Origin: Sceloporus undulatus | Lineage: Eukaryota; Chordata; Lepidosauria; Squamata; Phrynosomatidae | Assembly (NCBI RefSeq): GCF_019175285.1 | Contig: NC_056526.1 | Coordinates: 122,642,988-122,706,987 of the forward strand | DNA length: 64,000 nucleotides | Direction: 5' to 3' | Notes under the pieces: model-generated | The model's input: only the letters and a program-made list of their open reading frames with translations | What the model was told of the DNA's origin: nothing | The model's database searches: none | Translations under genes and position numbers: made by a program | In this document: in pieces, positions 1 through 12,100 of the stretch | How the letters are laid out: every line of letters begins with the position of its first letter | Position numbering within the stretch: position 1 is the stretch's first letter

Positions 1-39
1 TTTAAAAAATGTTAATATAAATGCATGTTTCTGAGGCTT

Positions 40-158
40 CTATAGACAATTGCCCCCCAAAGGCCCTGGCGGCAATCGGCGGCAGGACCGGGCTGGGGCC
101 GGTCCCAAGGCCTCGCCGGGCCGCATTCGGCCTGCGGGCCGCAGGTTGCCTACCCCTG
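40..158. mobile_element. hAT-type element, right end
   Basis: GC-rich CpG segment ending GCAGGTTGCCTACCCCTG, whose reverse complement CAGGGGTAGGCAACC is a typical hAT/Charlie terminus. The left end cannot be defined in this window. Confidence 0.55.
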
Positions 159-1884
159 ATCTAAAGCATGCAAATGCAAGTAGATAAATAGGTACTTCTT
201 CAGGAGGAAGGTAAAAGCATTCTGTGCAGTCATGACCACATGACCACCAGATTCATCTCTGGACAATGCTGGCTCTTCAGCTTAGTAACAGATGAGCACC
301 GCTTCCTACAGTCAGTTATGAATAGACATTCATGTCAAGGGACTACCTTTACCTTTAGACCATTCCTGCTTAGCCATGACCTCTTTCAGAAACCTACTCC
401 CATTTAGTGACTATTAAGTCTTCTCTGTTATCAATCTTTGTATCCACTGATTGCTAATTTGCTTGATAGGCATTTAGGCACAGAACATATTTATGGAGAC
501 TTGCTCTTTGTTTGCTTTTCTGTATCGGTTGTCTTCTATCACTCTAACTTGTTCTTCTCTCCTCCACAAAACCCAGCATTTGGTTTTGAACAAGAATTAT
601 GAATAAAGTTAATTTATGTTTTATAAAGGAGATTACTTCTTTTCTCTTCAACATCGTTGTGTGTGTGTGTATTGGTTGTTGTTCAGTTTCTGCCTTGCTG
701 AATACTCTACTTGAGAGATAGCTCACATTTTCCAACATGTTCCCCCACCATTGGGAGAGTCCATCCATCTCTTTCAGATACCTTCACAGTGTCTGAATGT
801 CTGTGAACCATGTAGTTCCTCCTAGTCTGCTGGTATCCCCATCCTATGTCTGTATTCTACCCTTTTAAGTAGATGAAGATCAACAGAGAATGAATTCACT
901 ATCTTTATAGAGATGTGTGTATGTCTATATGTGCTCTAAAGTGGAACAGTATAAATAAATGTATAACAATAAAGTGTACAACATCCCACATTTTAAACAT
1001 CAACTGTCCTATTCAATGTTCTATGTAATGCTGTAAATGAAGTATCATAAACATGCACATTCCAATGAACTGAGCTAGTAAAAGTTACAACATTTAACAT
1101 TTGAACATGTTAACTTGCAAATCAACTCTATATCTGCTCTGCGGTTTACATCTTTTAACTCTCTTTACCACATAGTTACTTGAATGTACTAGGGCTCTCT
1201 CACAGTGAATTGCAACATCCACACAAAAATGCATTTTCGAGAATTGTGGTGGAGACAGGAACTGGAATAAAGCTATGGACACATTACAGTGTTGATAGCA
1301 TGCCCTAAATCTTTGCAGGTATTTTGCTTGCACAACTGTGTAATTTTTTAAATTGTCCCATGGTTCGTACTGTGCTTGATCCTGGACCATTTTATCTGTC
1401 CAGTGATCAGTGCAGAATATGTGAAGCATTAACAAGTATAGCATGATTAGTATCTCTCCTTCCATTCCTATATTCCTTTAGTCATACCTTCAAACACCCA
1501 TCTACTCTTCTCCAAGCACCAACACTCACACAGCTTCTTCTTCACAAACTTTATTGCACCAGTTGAGTCAATGTTTGCTAGTAACAGTTTGTGATCTGAG
1601 CAGGGTTGGAGGGTGGTAGGAATTCCCTAGGGTGAGCTTTAACTTTGCCTCTCAGACCACAAGCTGCTGATATTGTCTGCACTGGCACTTTATTTCTGGT
1701 TGCTGGATATGTCCATTCCACATAATTCACATTGTACTAGAGGTACTAAATTCTCAAATAATTAAAGGCAGCTAATTCTTAAATTACTAATATTCCTTTT
1801 CTCCTCCTGAACAAGGGGCTATATGAATAGCAAGGTACTTCACAATCAGGATATAAAGCCGAGAGGAATAGCAGTAGTTAATCT

Positions 1885-2091
1885 ATAGTTTTTTGTGGGT
1901 TTTTCGGGCTGTGGCCATGTTCTAGAAGAGTTTATTCCTGACATTTCGCCAGCATCTGTGGCTGGCATCTTTCTCTGAAGATGCCAGCCACAGATGCTGG
2001 TGAAACATTAGGAATAAACTCTTATAGAACATGGCCACATAGCCCGAAAAACCCACAAAAACTATGGATGCTGGCCATGAAAGCCTTCGAC
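1885..2091. repeat. Foldback element, copy 1
   Basis: Inverted arms of about 85 bp (1885-1970 and 1985-2065) around a short loop; arms contain GGCCATGTTCTAGAAGAGTT and CCAGCATCTGTGGCTGGC. A one-sided extension, GGATGCTGGCCATGAAAGCC, follows the right arm. The same plan recurs at 3901-4070. Superfamily not assigned. Confidence 0.8.
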
Positions 2092-3320
2092 TTCACAGTA
2101 GATAATCTACTGCAGTAACAGTTTGAACAGCATTCATGACTGAAATTAACATAGGAATAAATTACTGCTGTCTGAAAATGCAGGTGTGAATACATCCTAA
2201 ATTTCTTCCACCTCAGATATGTCATCTTGTTCAACTTCTCTGACCTGCATGTTAGCTTCCCTCGTAGGCAGCAAATGAAATTTCCCATTAACCGACTCTC
2301 TAGTGCTTTGAAAGATGAGACCTGACCTACATACAGCTGGTCCAGTAGGTAGAATGGCCAACAAACTGTTTCAGAATGTTGCCAGTTCTAGAGAACACAT
2401 GGGATCATGTCTTCTCTCAGTCATAGAACAACTACATGATGCCAACTGCCAATCTGAGGACACCATCCTCTTTCAAGTAGCAGAGTTAGGTCTACAGTAG
2501 TAGAGTGAGAGGAGAAGTAGCTCTAAATATAAAAAAGTGAGCAAATGTTGGATGTAGGTAACTTATGTATGCTGATATCCTAGCCAATATCTTACCTGTC
2601 TCTCTTTTCCTTGTGTATGGTATGTTATCTCAACTGCTACTGTGCTTGATTTTAAAGGGTCATTTCGTTCCCTGATATATGGTGGAATATTGTAATTACT
2701 CAGTACTTACAAGAGAAACACAGAAGGCATACAAAGGCACTTTATTTTAACCATGTATTCCATAGCTAAACATCTGGGGATCCCAAGCACAAATTAAGTC
2801 CCAAGTGATGACAAATGGCTTAATATTTTTTGTTAGTCAAAGGGTGGCAGAATGTACTTTCTTTGGCTGTAATAATGTAACACAGGGACCCCTCTGCTAT
2901 GAACAGATTTAGTTAGCTCAATAACTGGCTACTCTTTGCTGTGTTTTCTAAATACAATTTGCATTCATGGCACCCAGTTCTCCTCTTTGTAAGATTTTAC
3001 ACTGCTAAATCTCATTGACTATAGTTCCAATGCTTTGCACCTCTAACAGCAGAAATCTTGATGCAAGGATGGCCCATTTGATTCAAAGTTAGATATTAGC
3101 ATATTAGTTATACTACAAAAACACTTAAGCCATAAATGCAAATCACAAGACCCACACCATGAAAAAGATGACACTAAAAACTGAAAAGTTCTCATTAAAA
3201 TATTCTCATTAAGAACATTTCTCTAGTGAGTGCCTTTATTTACAAGAAAATGCGAACAGAACCCTATATATAGTAATACTGCTATTGACAAAGTCTTTTG
3301 CATGCAATTATCTCAACACT

Positions 3321-3323
<3 letters not shown>

Positions 3324-3367
<44 letters not shown>
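3324..3367. repeat. (TA)n microsatellite
   Basis: Uninterrupted TA dinucleotides, 44 bp. Confidence 0.98.
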
Positions 3368-3370
<3 letters not shown>

Positions 3371-3451
3371 TTATTACACAGTTACAAAGAACATAACATG
3401 AGGAAACAGAATTATTTCAATATGCTTCAAGAAAGAAACATGTGTGCCTTA

Positions 3452-3545
3452 GGCTACAGTCCTGCACACTATTACTTGGGAGTAAGCTCCACTAAACTTA
3501 ATGTGACTTACTGGCAAGTAAACATGTATAGGATTATACTGCACT
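3452..3545. repeat. Decayed palindromic repeat
   Basis: Pattern GGGAGTAAGCTCCACTAAAC ... GTGACTTACTGGCAAGTAAA ... TATAGGATT, a low-copy-divergence interspersed repeat common in reptiles. Related decayed copies: about 15535-15640, 22300-22440, 51974-52060 and 59461-59520. Confidence 0.5.
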
Positions 3546-3900
3546 TTTAATTATAAGAAATTTGCTTTTGAATGAAATATCTAAAATAAAACCCAGTTGT
3601 ATATGTAATAAAAGATAGGATGCTCTTCTTATCTGTAGTCCTGTTGAGATTCAAGGATGAACAATTCTGAAAAAGATGAAAGGTTTAAATAAGGTGGGGG
3701 AGGGAGAAGAAGATAAAAGATGCTGATATGATGTTAAAATGTACATTATTCTAACTGTCCATTTTTGAAAAATATTTTTCCTGGTATTTTACAAAATGCT
3801 TAAAAGGTAACTATCAATGAACACACAAGGCAGTATAAAGGACAACTCAAGAGTTATTTCTTTACGCTAAACACTTTATTCTGCAAAGAAATTCTCCAGA

Positions 3901-4070
3901 GTATTTGTGGGATTTTTGGGCTATGTGGCCATGTTCTAGAAGAGTTTATTCCTGATGTTTCGCCAGCCACAGATGCTGATGAAATGTCAGGAATAAACTC
4001 TTCTAGAACATGGCTGCATAGCCTGAAAAACCCACAAAAAACTATGGATGCTGGCCATGAAAGCCTTCGA
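3901..4070. repeat. Foldback element, copy 2
   Basis: Shares both arms and the right extension with the copy at 1885-2091, but the loop and inner arm are shorter (the CAGCATCTGTGG segment is partly lost). Confidence 0.8.
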
Positions 4071-4094
4071 AATCCTACAGAGTTTGCTTAATAT

Positions 4095-4313
4095 GGCCCA
4101 GTCCAGACGGGTCTATAGGGCGCGTTCGTCCCATGCTAGGGGTCGGCCGAGGGTGCTGTGCTCACGCATGGCTCAACCCTAGCATGTGATGAGGGCGTCA
4201 AAATGGCAGCACCCTGTACAGGTGGGCGCCGCCATTTTGACGTGACGGCCGCCTAGCGTCCGCATGTCATGGCGCCTTTTCACGGGTTCTTTTTGGGCGG
4301 TCTGTACCAGGCC
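4095..4313. mobile_element. GGCC-ended MITE, complete
   Basis: Ends GGCCCAGTCCAGACGG and (reverse complement) GGCCTGGTACAGACCGCC form imperfect terminal inverted repeats. Both sides are flanked by AATAT (4090-4094, 4314-4318), a likely 5-bp target duplication. CpG-rich, no coding capacity. Confidence 0.75.
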
Positions 4314-4389
4314 AATATCTCTCCAAAGCTCTCCATGCAAGCATGTGATGGATCTATTATATTTCAGATAACCAGTAAAAAGAAACTAT

Positions 4390-4671
4390 GGCCCGAAACA
4401 GATGGGTGAAAAAAGCCCACTTCCGGGCAGCATGGGGATGTGACGATCACGTGAGGCATGCCCCCAAGTTGCCCAGAAGCTACCACCAAGTCACCCCAAT
4501 CCAGAAAAGCTGCCCTTAAAAGGAGCAGTAAAAAATAGCTCCTTTTCAGAGGGCCATTTGAAACTGTGGTGGTGGGCCAGATAGGGGCCACGAGTATGCA
4601 GTTGCCATGGCCTTGAGGTGAGCAGCTCCAGGGCGACCCCAATCTGCCCTTTTTGGATGGCCTGTTTTGCC
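4390..4671 (-). mobile_element. GGCC-ended MITE, related copy
   Basis: Left end GGCCCGAAACAGATGGG; right end reverse-complements to GGCAAAACAGGCCATCC. Interior resembles the copies at 13019-14009, 41635-41985 and 61720-62043. No clear target duplication. Confidence 0.6.
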
Positions 4672-6136
4672 CCTTGTGTCATAAACAGGGTATTGATATC
4701 ACTCATGGCTCAGATCTGCTGCATAGGCTTCTCCATAAGAACTAGGCGCCTGTCAGCTTTTTAGTGAAGTGACTTAAGAAATTATGATATACCTGATGTA
4801 TACGTTTCCGATATTAGGTGATGAAGTATATCCTTTTTTTATTATTATTCTAGCACAAAATCACAAAAGTGACACTGCAACTGAAATTTTCTAAAAGACT
4901 CCTTCCTCTATCATGCCCAGAAATGTCAGAATTGTGGGTTCAGGAGCCTTATTTTTCTCTCCTCAGTTCACTAGTTTTTCACTGTAAGTATAAGAGCTCA
5001 CACTATGTACAGTAATCAAATGGAGGGGAAGAAAGCAAACTTTCTTCCACACTATTTTACCAGTGTTAAAGAAGTGACAAATGAAGCCTGACAAGCCTGT
5101 GAAAATCATGAACCATGAGCATGGATTTTTGAACCCTGTTTTCTCAGTCTCCAAGTTAAATCCATTCTTTACCCTCAGTGGTGGTAGAGGTACTGTGGTT
5201 CAATATGGCTTACAATTCAAAAGGGCTAAATCATTATGGAAGTTGAATTTTGATAGCCCATTTCTTAGAAGTCAATATCATAGTGGCAGCACAAGCACCA
5301 CTACTACCAGAATGGGCTATATGAAACCAGTTCTACCAGATCCTGTGCTATTCTTATATCAACTAGGCAGCCACCAAGGGTGCAGACCTCAGAAGGGTAC
5401 AGTACTGACCTTTGAGGGTGCACAGTTTTATATAGATTAGCTTTTTAACCTTTATAAAAAATGCAACTGACTTTTTAAAACAATTAAGATAAATACCACA
5501 ACACTGCTATGGACTATAATCAATTATAAAGTCAAAGATTGCTGTATTTTTAATTTAAAATAATTTAACAGTTTAAAAAAAATTCCATTTTTTAAACAAG
5601 GCATCTATTTTTGAAAAGTATAGTTAGCAATTTGAAGTGTGCATGTGTCCAAGTAGTAAGCCTTGCCCAATAGCCTTGCACCAGCACTGTATGCTGGTTG
5701 TCCAACTGCTTAATACAACATATGGAATGTATGGAGTTATTCTGCAACACCAGCTGCATTCTGTAATCTATGCTACAATTTTGACAGCTACAAATTTCCC
5801 AATAGCATGTATGTTAGTGATGAAAATTTCTGGCGCCATATCGCGTACTTACTCTGTTCTCTCTGCATAATACTACAGATTGTTTATGACCCATTCAGTA
5901 TGCAATGAATAATAAATCAGCAATCCATCCTTAAGTTTCACCCTGAAAAATTAGCTCCTCAAAGTGCTGAGCACATAGGTATACTTTGAGTCTAATCAAG
6001 TATCATTCATACCAAATACATATTTTCTTGGCATGACAATTCTATAGCCTTTTTTACAAAGTAGATGTTGGCATGTGTGTCGGTATAGAACAGACTTTAG
6101 ATATTAATTCTGAGTGAAAAATCAGTCAATACCATT
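4672..6136 (-). other. NMU 3' UTR and immediate 3' flank
   Basis: No repeat or further exon recognised. Candidate minus-strand polyadenylation signals are ATTAAA at 5554-5549 (about 0.6 kb after the stop) and an AATAAA in the T-rich run near 4838-4843 (1.3 kb after). I cannot choose between them. Confidence 0.3.
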
Positions 6137-6172
6137 TTAAGGAAGTGTGGCAGATCTCCTTCCATTGCGTGG
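6137..6172 (-). CDS. NMU: NMU exon 9: RPRN core, amidation signal and stop
   Basis: Eleven codons and TAA: PRNGRRSATLP, after acceptor TTTTCCAG. PRN completes the FRPRN core, Gly is the amide donor, and RR is the cleavage site, as in mammalian PRNGRRSAGFI. The tail differs after RRSA. A BovB fragment begins about 65 bp upstream in intron 8, so the acceptor region is short of repeat-free sequence. Confidence 0.95.
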   Translation of the reverse strand, partial: PRNGRRSATLP

Positions 6173-9100
6173 CTGGAAAAGAAATAATGGTGGATAAATA
6201 AGTGAGTAACTTAAAAACAAGTGGATAACCTTAAAATAAAGAAAACAAAAATAATGATCATGGAAGAAATACATAAATTCAACCTAGACAACAAAGACAT
6301 TTAAATAGTTAAAGAGTTCCCATGCCTAAGATCAAGCATCAATCAGAATGGAAACTACAGCCAAGAAATAAAAAGACTAGGGATGAGAAGGGCAGCTATG
6401 AAAGAACTAGATGAGATACAAGAGTAAAGACACTAAAGTCAGGATCATCCAAGCCATAGTATTCCCCCTCACCATGTACAGATGTGAGAGCTGGACAGTG
6501 AAAAAAACAGATAGGGAAAAAAAATCAACTGGTTTGAGATGTGGCATTGGAGAAGAGTGCTGAGGATACCATGGACAGCCAAAAAGACAAACAAATGGGG
6601 CCTTGAACAGATCAAACCAGAAATTTCCATGGAGGCCAAGATGATGAAACTAAGGCTGTCTTACTTTGGTGACATTGTGAGAAGGCATGGCTCATTAGAA
6701 AAGACAATAATGCCAGGAAAGGTAGAGGACAGAAAAAACAGAAGACCACATGCCAGATAGCTAGACTCAATTAGGGAAGTCATGGGTATGAATTTGCAGG
6801 ACCTAAGCAGAGCAGTGGAGGACAGGGTGTCTCATCCATAGGTTCAGCATGAGTTGTAGCCAACTTGAGGACAGTTAACAACAACAATCTAAAATGCTTC
6901 TAGAAGAAATTTAAAGTGTGTTTTTTAAAAAAAAAAAATAGGATTCTAAATGTAGGAAAACGTGGCATGAGTTTCAAAATGTTTTTCAAACTAATTTTAT
7001 TTGAAAACTTTCCACTGATAAACAGTGAAATTCAGAATCGCAACTTTCTGTATGAGCTCAAAGAAGAGCAGAAAAAGACTTCAGTTCAGTCCCCAGTTTG
7101 ATTATATCTGACCTGTGATTTAGGTTACATCTGCACTGCATAAATAAATAAATAAATAATAATAAATAAAATTTTTATTTATACCCCGCCCTTCCAAACG
7201 ATCAGGGCGGCTTACAAAATGCACCGAAGTGGAAACAGCATACAGATTAAAAACACATATAAACAACAATCCTTAAAAACAATAAAAAACAATAAAAAAC
7301 CCCTAGCCCAACCTCACGGCCACGAGAGAGGAGGGAGGCCCACAGGATATTTAGTCGGGGAATGCCTGATTAAATAGGAAGGTTTTGAGACCCTTCCTAA
7401 ATTGGGCCAGGGTGGTAGATGAGCGGAGCTCCATGGGCAGCGTATTCCAAAGGGCTGGGGCAGCTGTGGAAAAGGATCTTCTGGCAGTAACAGCCAACCT
7501 AGCCCCAGGCACCTTTAGGAGTTGCTGCCCAGATGTTCTGAGGGTGCGAGGCGGAATGTATGGGGAGAGGCGGTCCTTCAGGAATCCTGGGCCCAAGCCA
7601 TTTAGGGCTTTATATGCAGTTTGGCATTACTTTAACAGCTGTGACTCAATGCTATGGATTCTGTGATTTGTAGTTTATTGTGGCAACAGAGCTCTCTGAC
7701 AGAGAAGGCTAAATATCTTATAAAACTACAAATTCCAGAATTCCATAGCATTGAGCCATTGCAGTTAAGGTGGTATCATAAAAAATAAAAATAAAACCTG
7801 TATTTATATACTGCTTTTCTGTTAGAAAACAACCAAAGCAGCTTACATATTAAAATTTTATACAGCATACAATACAGTGTATTATCCCCCACTTCCACCC
7901 CAAAAGAATTAAACATGTTATAGTTAAAACAATCAATTAAGATAAACAGTTTAGACATTAAATTAAATTAAATCAAACTGCATTATTCCGGCAGTGCAGA
8001 TGCAGCCTTAAGCTAGTCTCTATTCACTGGCCTCTACACACACACACAAAGAAACTCTGTCTAATTAATTTCTCATGTGAAAGGATGTTTAGGGCTAAAT
8101 CATGAAATCTTGACTTTCTATTGGAGCAGAAATAAAACTGGTGGGTTGCCTACTTATTTGCTGTCAAAAGTAAGGCTCCTGGTAGGTATCAGGCAGGTCC
8201 TATCAATTACCTTTGTTTATCAGTGCTCTCTTCAGCAATTGTTTCTGTCAGGCCAGAAGGACAGCATTTCATTACTGCACTCTCAAGAAGTTTTACTGAG
8301 TCTAATCTCTCATGGAAAGGCTTCATTTGCTTCAGCTTATTCCTCCTGATCCACTGCCTATATCAGGTAATGGGGAAGTTTTTTTCACTTGGAAAATTCT
8401 TTTGGTTCAAGAACCACATTCCATTTTGGAAAGGGTCTTAGTGCTTGCCTTTCAATGGTGTGTGGGTCTAAGGACACAATACCAGCATGGGCAGGGCCAG
8501 ATGTGATTTTTACCATGCTGTATATTTTCCCACAAATCAAGTAAAGCACAAGTCAATTCCAGGCATGCTTACACAGGAGTAAGCTCCTTTGTAACAACTT
8601 TCAGGTATGCAAAGCACAGCTCGGTTTTATATGCATCTACTGAAAGATTTATATTACAAGTTCTTTACAATTTTGTATTACTTTGAGGATCTTTTGTGTT
8701 CCAGGCAAACTTTTCGAAAGCTAAACGCAGACTTCAATTTCAATTTTATCTGGGTTGCAACTGTTTTCAATTGGGTGGTGAATATGCTTCAGGGTTGAGT
8801 CAGAATCCAAATTAGGACCAAATTTGGATATCTCATTTAAATTTGGACAGAAACCCAGAGTGGATTCACTGCCCCACCAATACAGAAATCTTCCTGGAAC
8901 AAGATGTTCACCCTAGATGTTTTTGCACTATAAATCAGAACATGTGCATTAAGATGATATATCTGGTTTTATCATTTATTATCCTCCTGTTAGTGACTAT
9001 AATGTATTAATCATCCCAAGGACTACTAAAGCAAATTTATCCTAAATCCTGACAATGCTATCATGTTTTGTAATGCAGCAGTGAACTTGAAAGAAACAAA

Positions 9101-12100
9101 AATTTACTTACTCTGAAAATAAAGTATCCCCTACTTTGAATTCCTCCAGGTATTCGAAGTTCGTCCTGAAAAGAGAATAAACTTTACACCACAAATTTCT
9201 ATATTTTTAAAGACAGTTTAGAAACTTCAATTAGTGCAGAATACCAGAAAGGATGAAAGTTGGTATAATATACTGATGTGATACTCTGTCAGCTATGCAG
9301 ACTACCTGTACATTAACAAGGTCATGTTGGTGCCCAGTTCTAATATTTAATGTCTTAAATTGTTTTTAGCCAAGAGCCTTCTTATTTCCCTACTGCAAAC
9401 ATCATTTGGCTGGAAATTACTAGTAAGAGAGCCTTTTCATTATTTATTTATTTATTTATTTATAGCGCTGTAGGTTTGCACGGCGCCCACATCCCTGGAA
9501 CTGACTCCCATCAATTGTCCTGAGGTCTTCAAAAAGTTCTGAAGATTCATTTCATTTTATTGATTTTCTTTAGTTTTATGGTATGATGCCTTTCTGGTAA
9601 TTTCTGTTGATTGTTTATAATACTGCATTTGTTGTGTATTGTTTCCATCTTGTGCACCACCTTGGGCCTAGAAGTAACTAAATAAATTACATATTTTGCA
9701 AAGTCTGCCACAATTTGCCTCAATGTATCAAAGTTTTAAAAGTATATCTAAATTCATCTTGAAATAACGTACTAACGCAAGTAATAATATGAGCAATATT
9801 GATCTATAATAAATATAGATCAATATTGAAAAGCAAACCACACTTTAATAGCCTGGTAAGCTGTCACATCTGGAGGTTAACACCAAATGAAGGGCTGAGC
9901 CAGCTTTTCATTGTTTTGTGTCCACAACACAAAAGGATGAGAGGTTTCCCTCTGCAGCTTCGGTCCCAATAAACAACATCCCACTCGTGCATGCAATAAT
10001 CTAACTGAAGGGGACAAAATTGCTGTGAATTTTGCTATGCCAGAACAGGGTAAGGATTTTCATCAGATTCATATAAATTATAAATTATAAACAAATGGGA
10101 AAAGTTTTCACTTGTTGAAAATTCAATTCTCCAAGTTTTGCCCTGAAGAAAACCCCATTATTTTCTCAGATCTGTTTTAACATCTTTGAAAGCACCGCTT
10201 ATAAGAACACATAGGAGTTGTAGGCCAACCAAAAAAAGTTTTACAAACTATGTTTTGATCAGAAAACACTCTAGAATAGCCAAGTGTATATGTAATAACC
10301 TGAAACCTATTGGTTTTCCCCAGCTAGAGTAGATTTTATGGTAAGTTAATATATAGGTCAGTTCAATAGCCCAACACTTAGTTGAGGCTACCCACAGGAT
10401 TCATGCTGAATGTGCATACTGTATATACTCATGTATAAGTCTAGAAATTTAGGTCAAAAAATGACCCCCAAAACCTGAGTAGACTTATCCACAGGTCAAT
10501 GTAAGTACTGTATCTTAATGCTTATTGAAAAGAAGGAACCATCTCCTGGTGAAAATCAAGAGTATAATATGTGAAGCTCTTTGTGTTTACTCATCCATCC
10601 AGTTCTAAGAGTAAGCACAAAGAGCTATGTCTGCTGGAATTTTATAAGTTCTTTGGCATTGTTTTGCTTTGCTTCATCCTTTAGATCCTTTGCTATATGT
10701 CCCTAAATTTTACCCTTAACTTATCCACGGGTCATAGCAAAATCTATGGCCCCCAAACTTGCCCTCGACTTATACATGAGGTCGATTTATAGTTGAGTAT
10801 ATACGGTATATATTTCAAGACAGTGCTCTTGCCCTGATATTTTCCCCTTGCCCTGTGGACTGGAAAAGAGGAACTAGGTCCTCAGTCTTGTTAAACCTAT
10901 CTCCTCCCTGCTTCAGACAATGTCTCAGGCCCCCAACAAAGGACCTTCACTTAAGTAGCTGGAAAGAAAAGTGCTGGTTTCCAGCCATTTCACTCTCATT
11001 TATTCATTTTCCTAAAATGGCTCTGAGTCTCACACTGCTTACAGAACGGCTGCATGTCTTGAAAGCAGAACATTACCTTCTAGCTGTCCTCCCCATTGCC
11101 TTTCCCCTAAACAGAGTTCTGGGAAAGGGGCCTGAGGCTGGTGCTTTGCTTCCCAGCACACCCAACCAGCATGTCAGCCATATGCTTTCTTTTAAAAACA
11201 AAGAAAAGGGGCCTAGCACTGTCTGCTAACTTTTGGGTTGGATGTGTGGGGGAGTAGTAATAGGAGCTATTTTGTCTGCTGATTGTGTATGAAACCACAC
11301 CAGGAGCATACAGTCCTGCAGGCTGAAGCCCCCAAATTCTGAAGGAGCCAATCTTCCATCTGTATCAGCCCCCCATATTAGCCAAAAGCTCCCTAGACAC
11401 TAAGAAAGTGAGTAGCTGGGAAAGGTACAGTCAAGAAGCTTAAGAGTATTTGAAGTGTACTTTTATAACCCTCAGTCACTGTGATACTGATAAGTATGGA
11501 TGTATGTGCAAATCCTTTTGTTCTGAAATATTTATTAACATCTTCTGATCGCGATCTCTCTCTTTGCCCTTAAAGGCAAATGTAGAGGTGTTGGATAGTT
11601 TATCTTTAATCATCTATCTAGTACCTCATGGGACAGGCCTAACTGAATCAGATGGCTTGAAAAGGAAAGGAAAAGGAGAAAAATTATCCTTTTTAAAAAA
11701 AAATGGTGAAATTCAATATAAATGAGATGCACTTGTGAAATAAGGAGTAGACTTATTTTTTGGCCCCCAACTTTGATTTACATTAGTTACTTGCTTGTCT
11801 TGAAGCTCAATTTAAGATGTTCATATCAATCTTGGAAATACTAAACATCACGAGACACAGATAACTGGGAATCCCTTCTTTCATATGCATTCATCCTTGT
11901 CCTTCAGTTATCATCCATATCCTCCAACTGTATCTGGCATGGACAGTTCTGATCAATGCTCCAGTTTTCTCTCTCCTCCTTCCACTTCCCTCTGTATCTT
12001 CTCCTTACTTCAATTGCTGCAAGCTGAGCTCAAAGTGTAAAAGTTGTTTGCACTCAGTTAACTCCCTAGTGGGAAGGGGAGAGGGCTGAATCTTGCCCCT

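Larger units (their letters stand above)
7123..8007. mobile_element. GGCTGCATC MITE split by two LINE insertions
   Basis: Outer parts (7123-7138, 7613-7769, 7973-8007) form a palindromic MITE whose arms include CTATGGATTCTGTGATTTGT and CATAGCATTGAGCCATTG. Ends are flanked by TTA on each side (7120-7122, 8008-8010). Two L2-type 3' ends interrupt it. Superfamily uncertain; a TTA duplication would fit Harbinger. Confidence 0.75.
6173..9111 (-). other. NMU intron 8 (2.9 kb)
   Basis: Holds a BovB 3' fragment (6238-6888) and a MITE interrupted by two L2 3' ends (7123-8007). 8010-9111 has no recognised element. Confidence 0.85.

Noticed and set aside
1094-1465. 123-codon minus-strand open frame
   Set aside because: No family motif, no splice or promoter context; chance length in AT-rich DNA is possible.
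2565-2650. Possible minus-strand exon (GTAAGA donor, AVEITYHTQGKE reading) as PDCL2
   Set aside because: No pyrimidine tract and only a four-residue resemblance to PDCL2.
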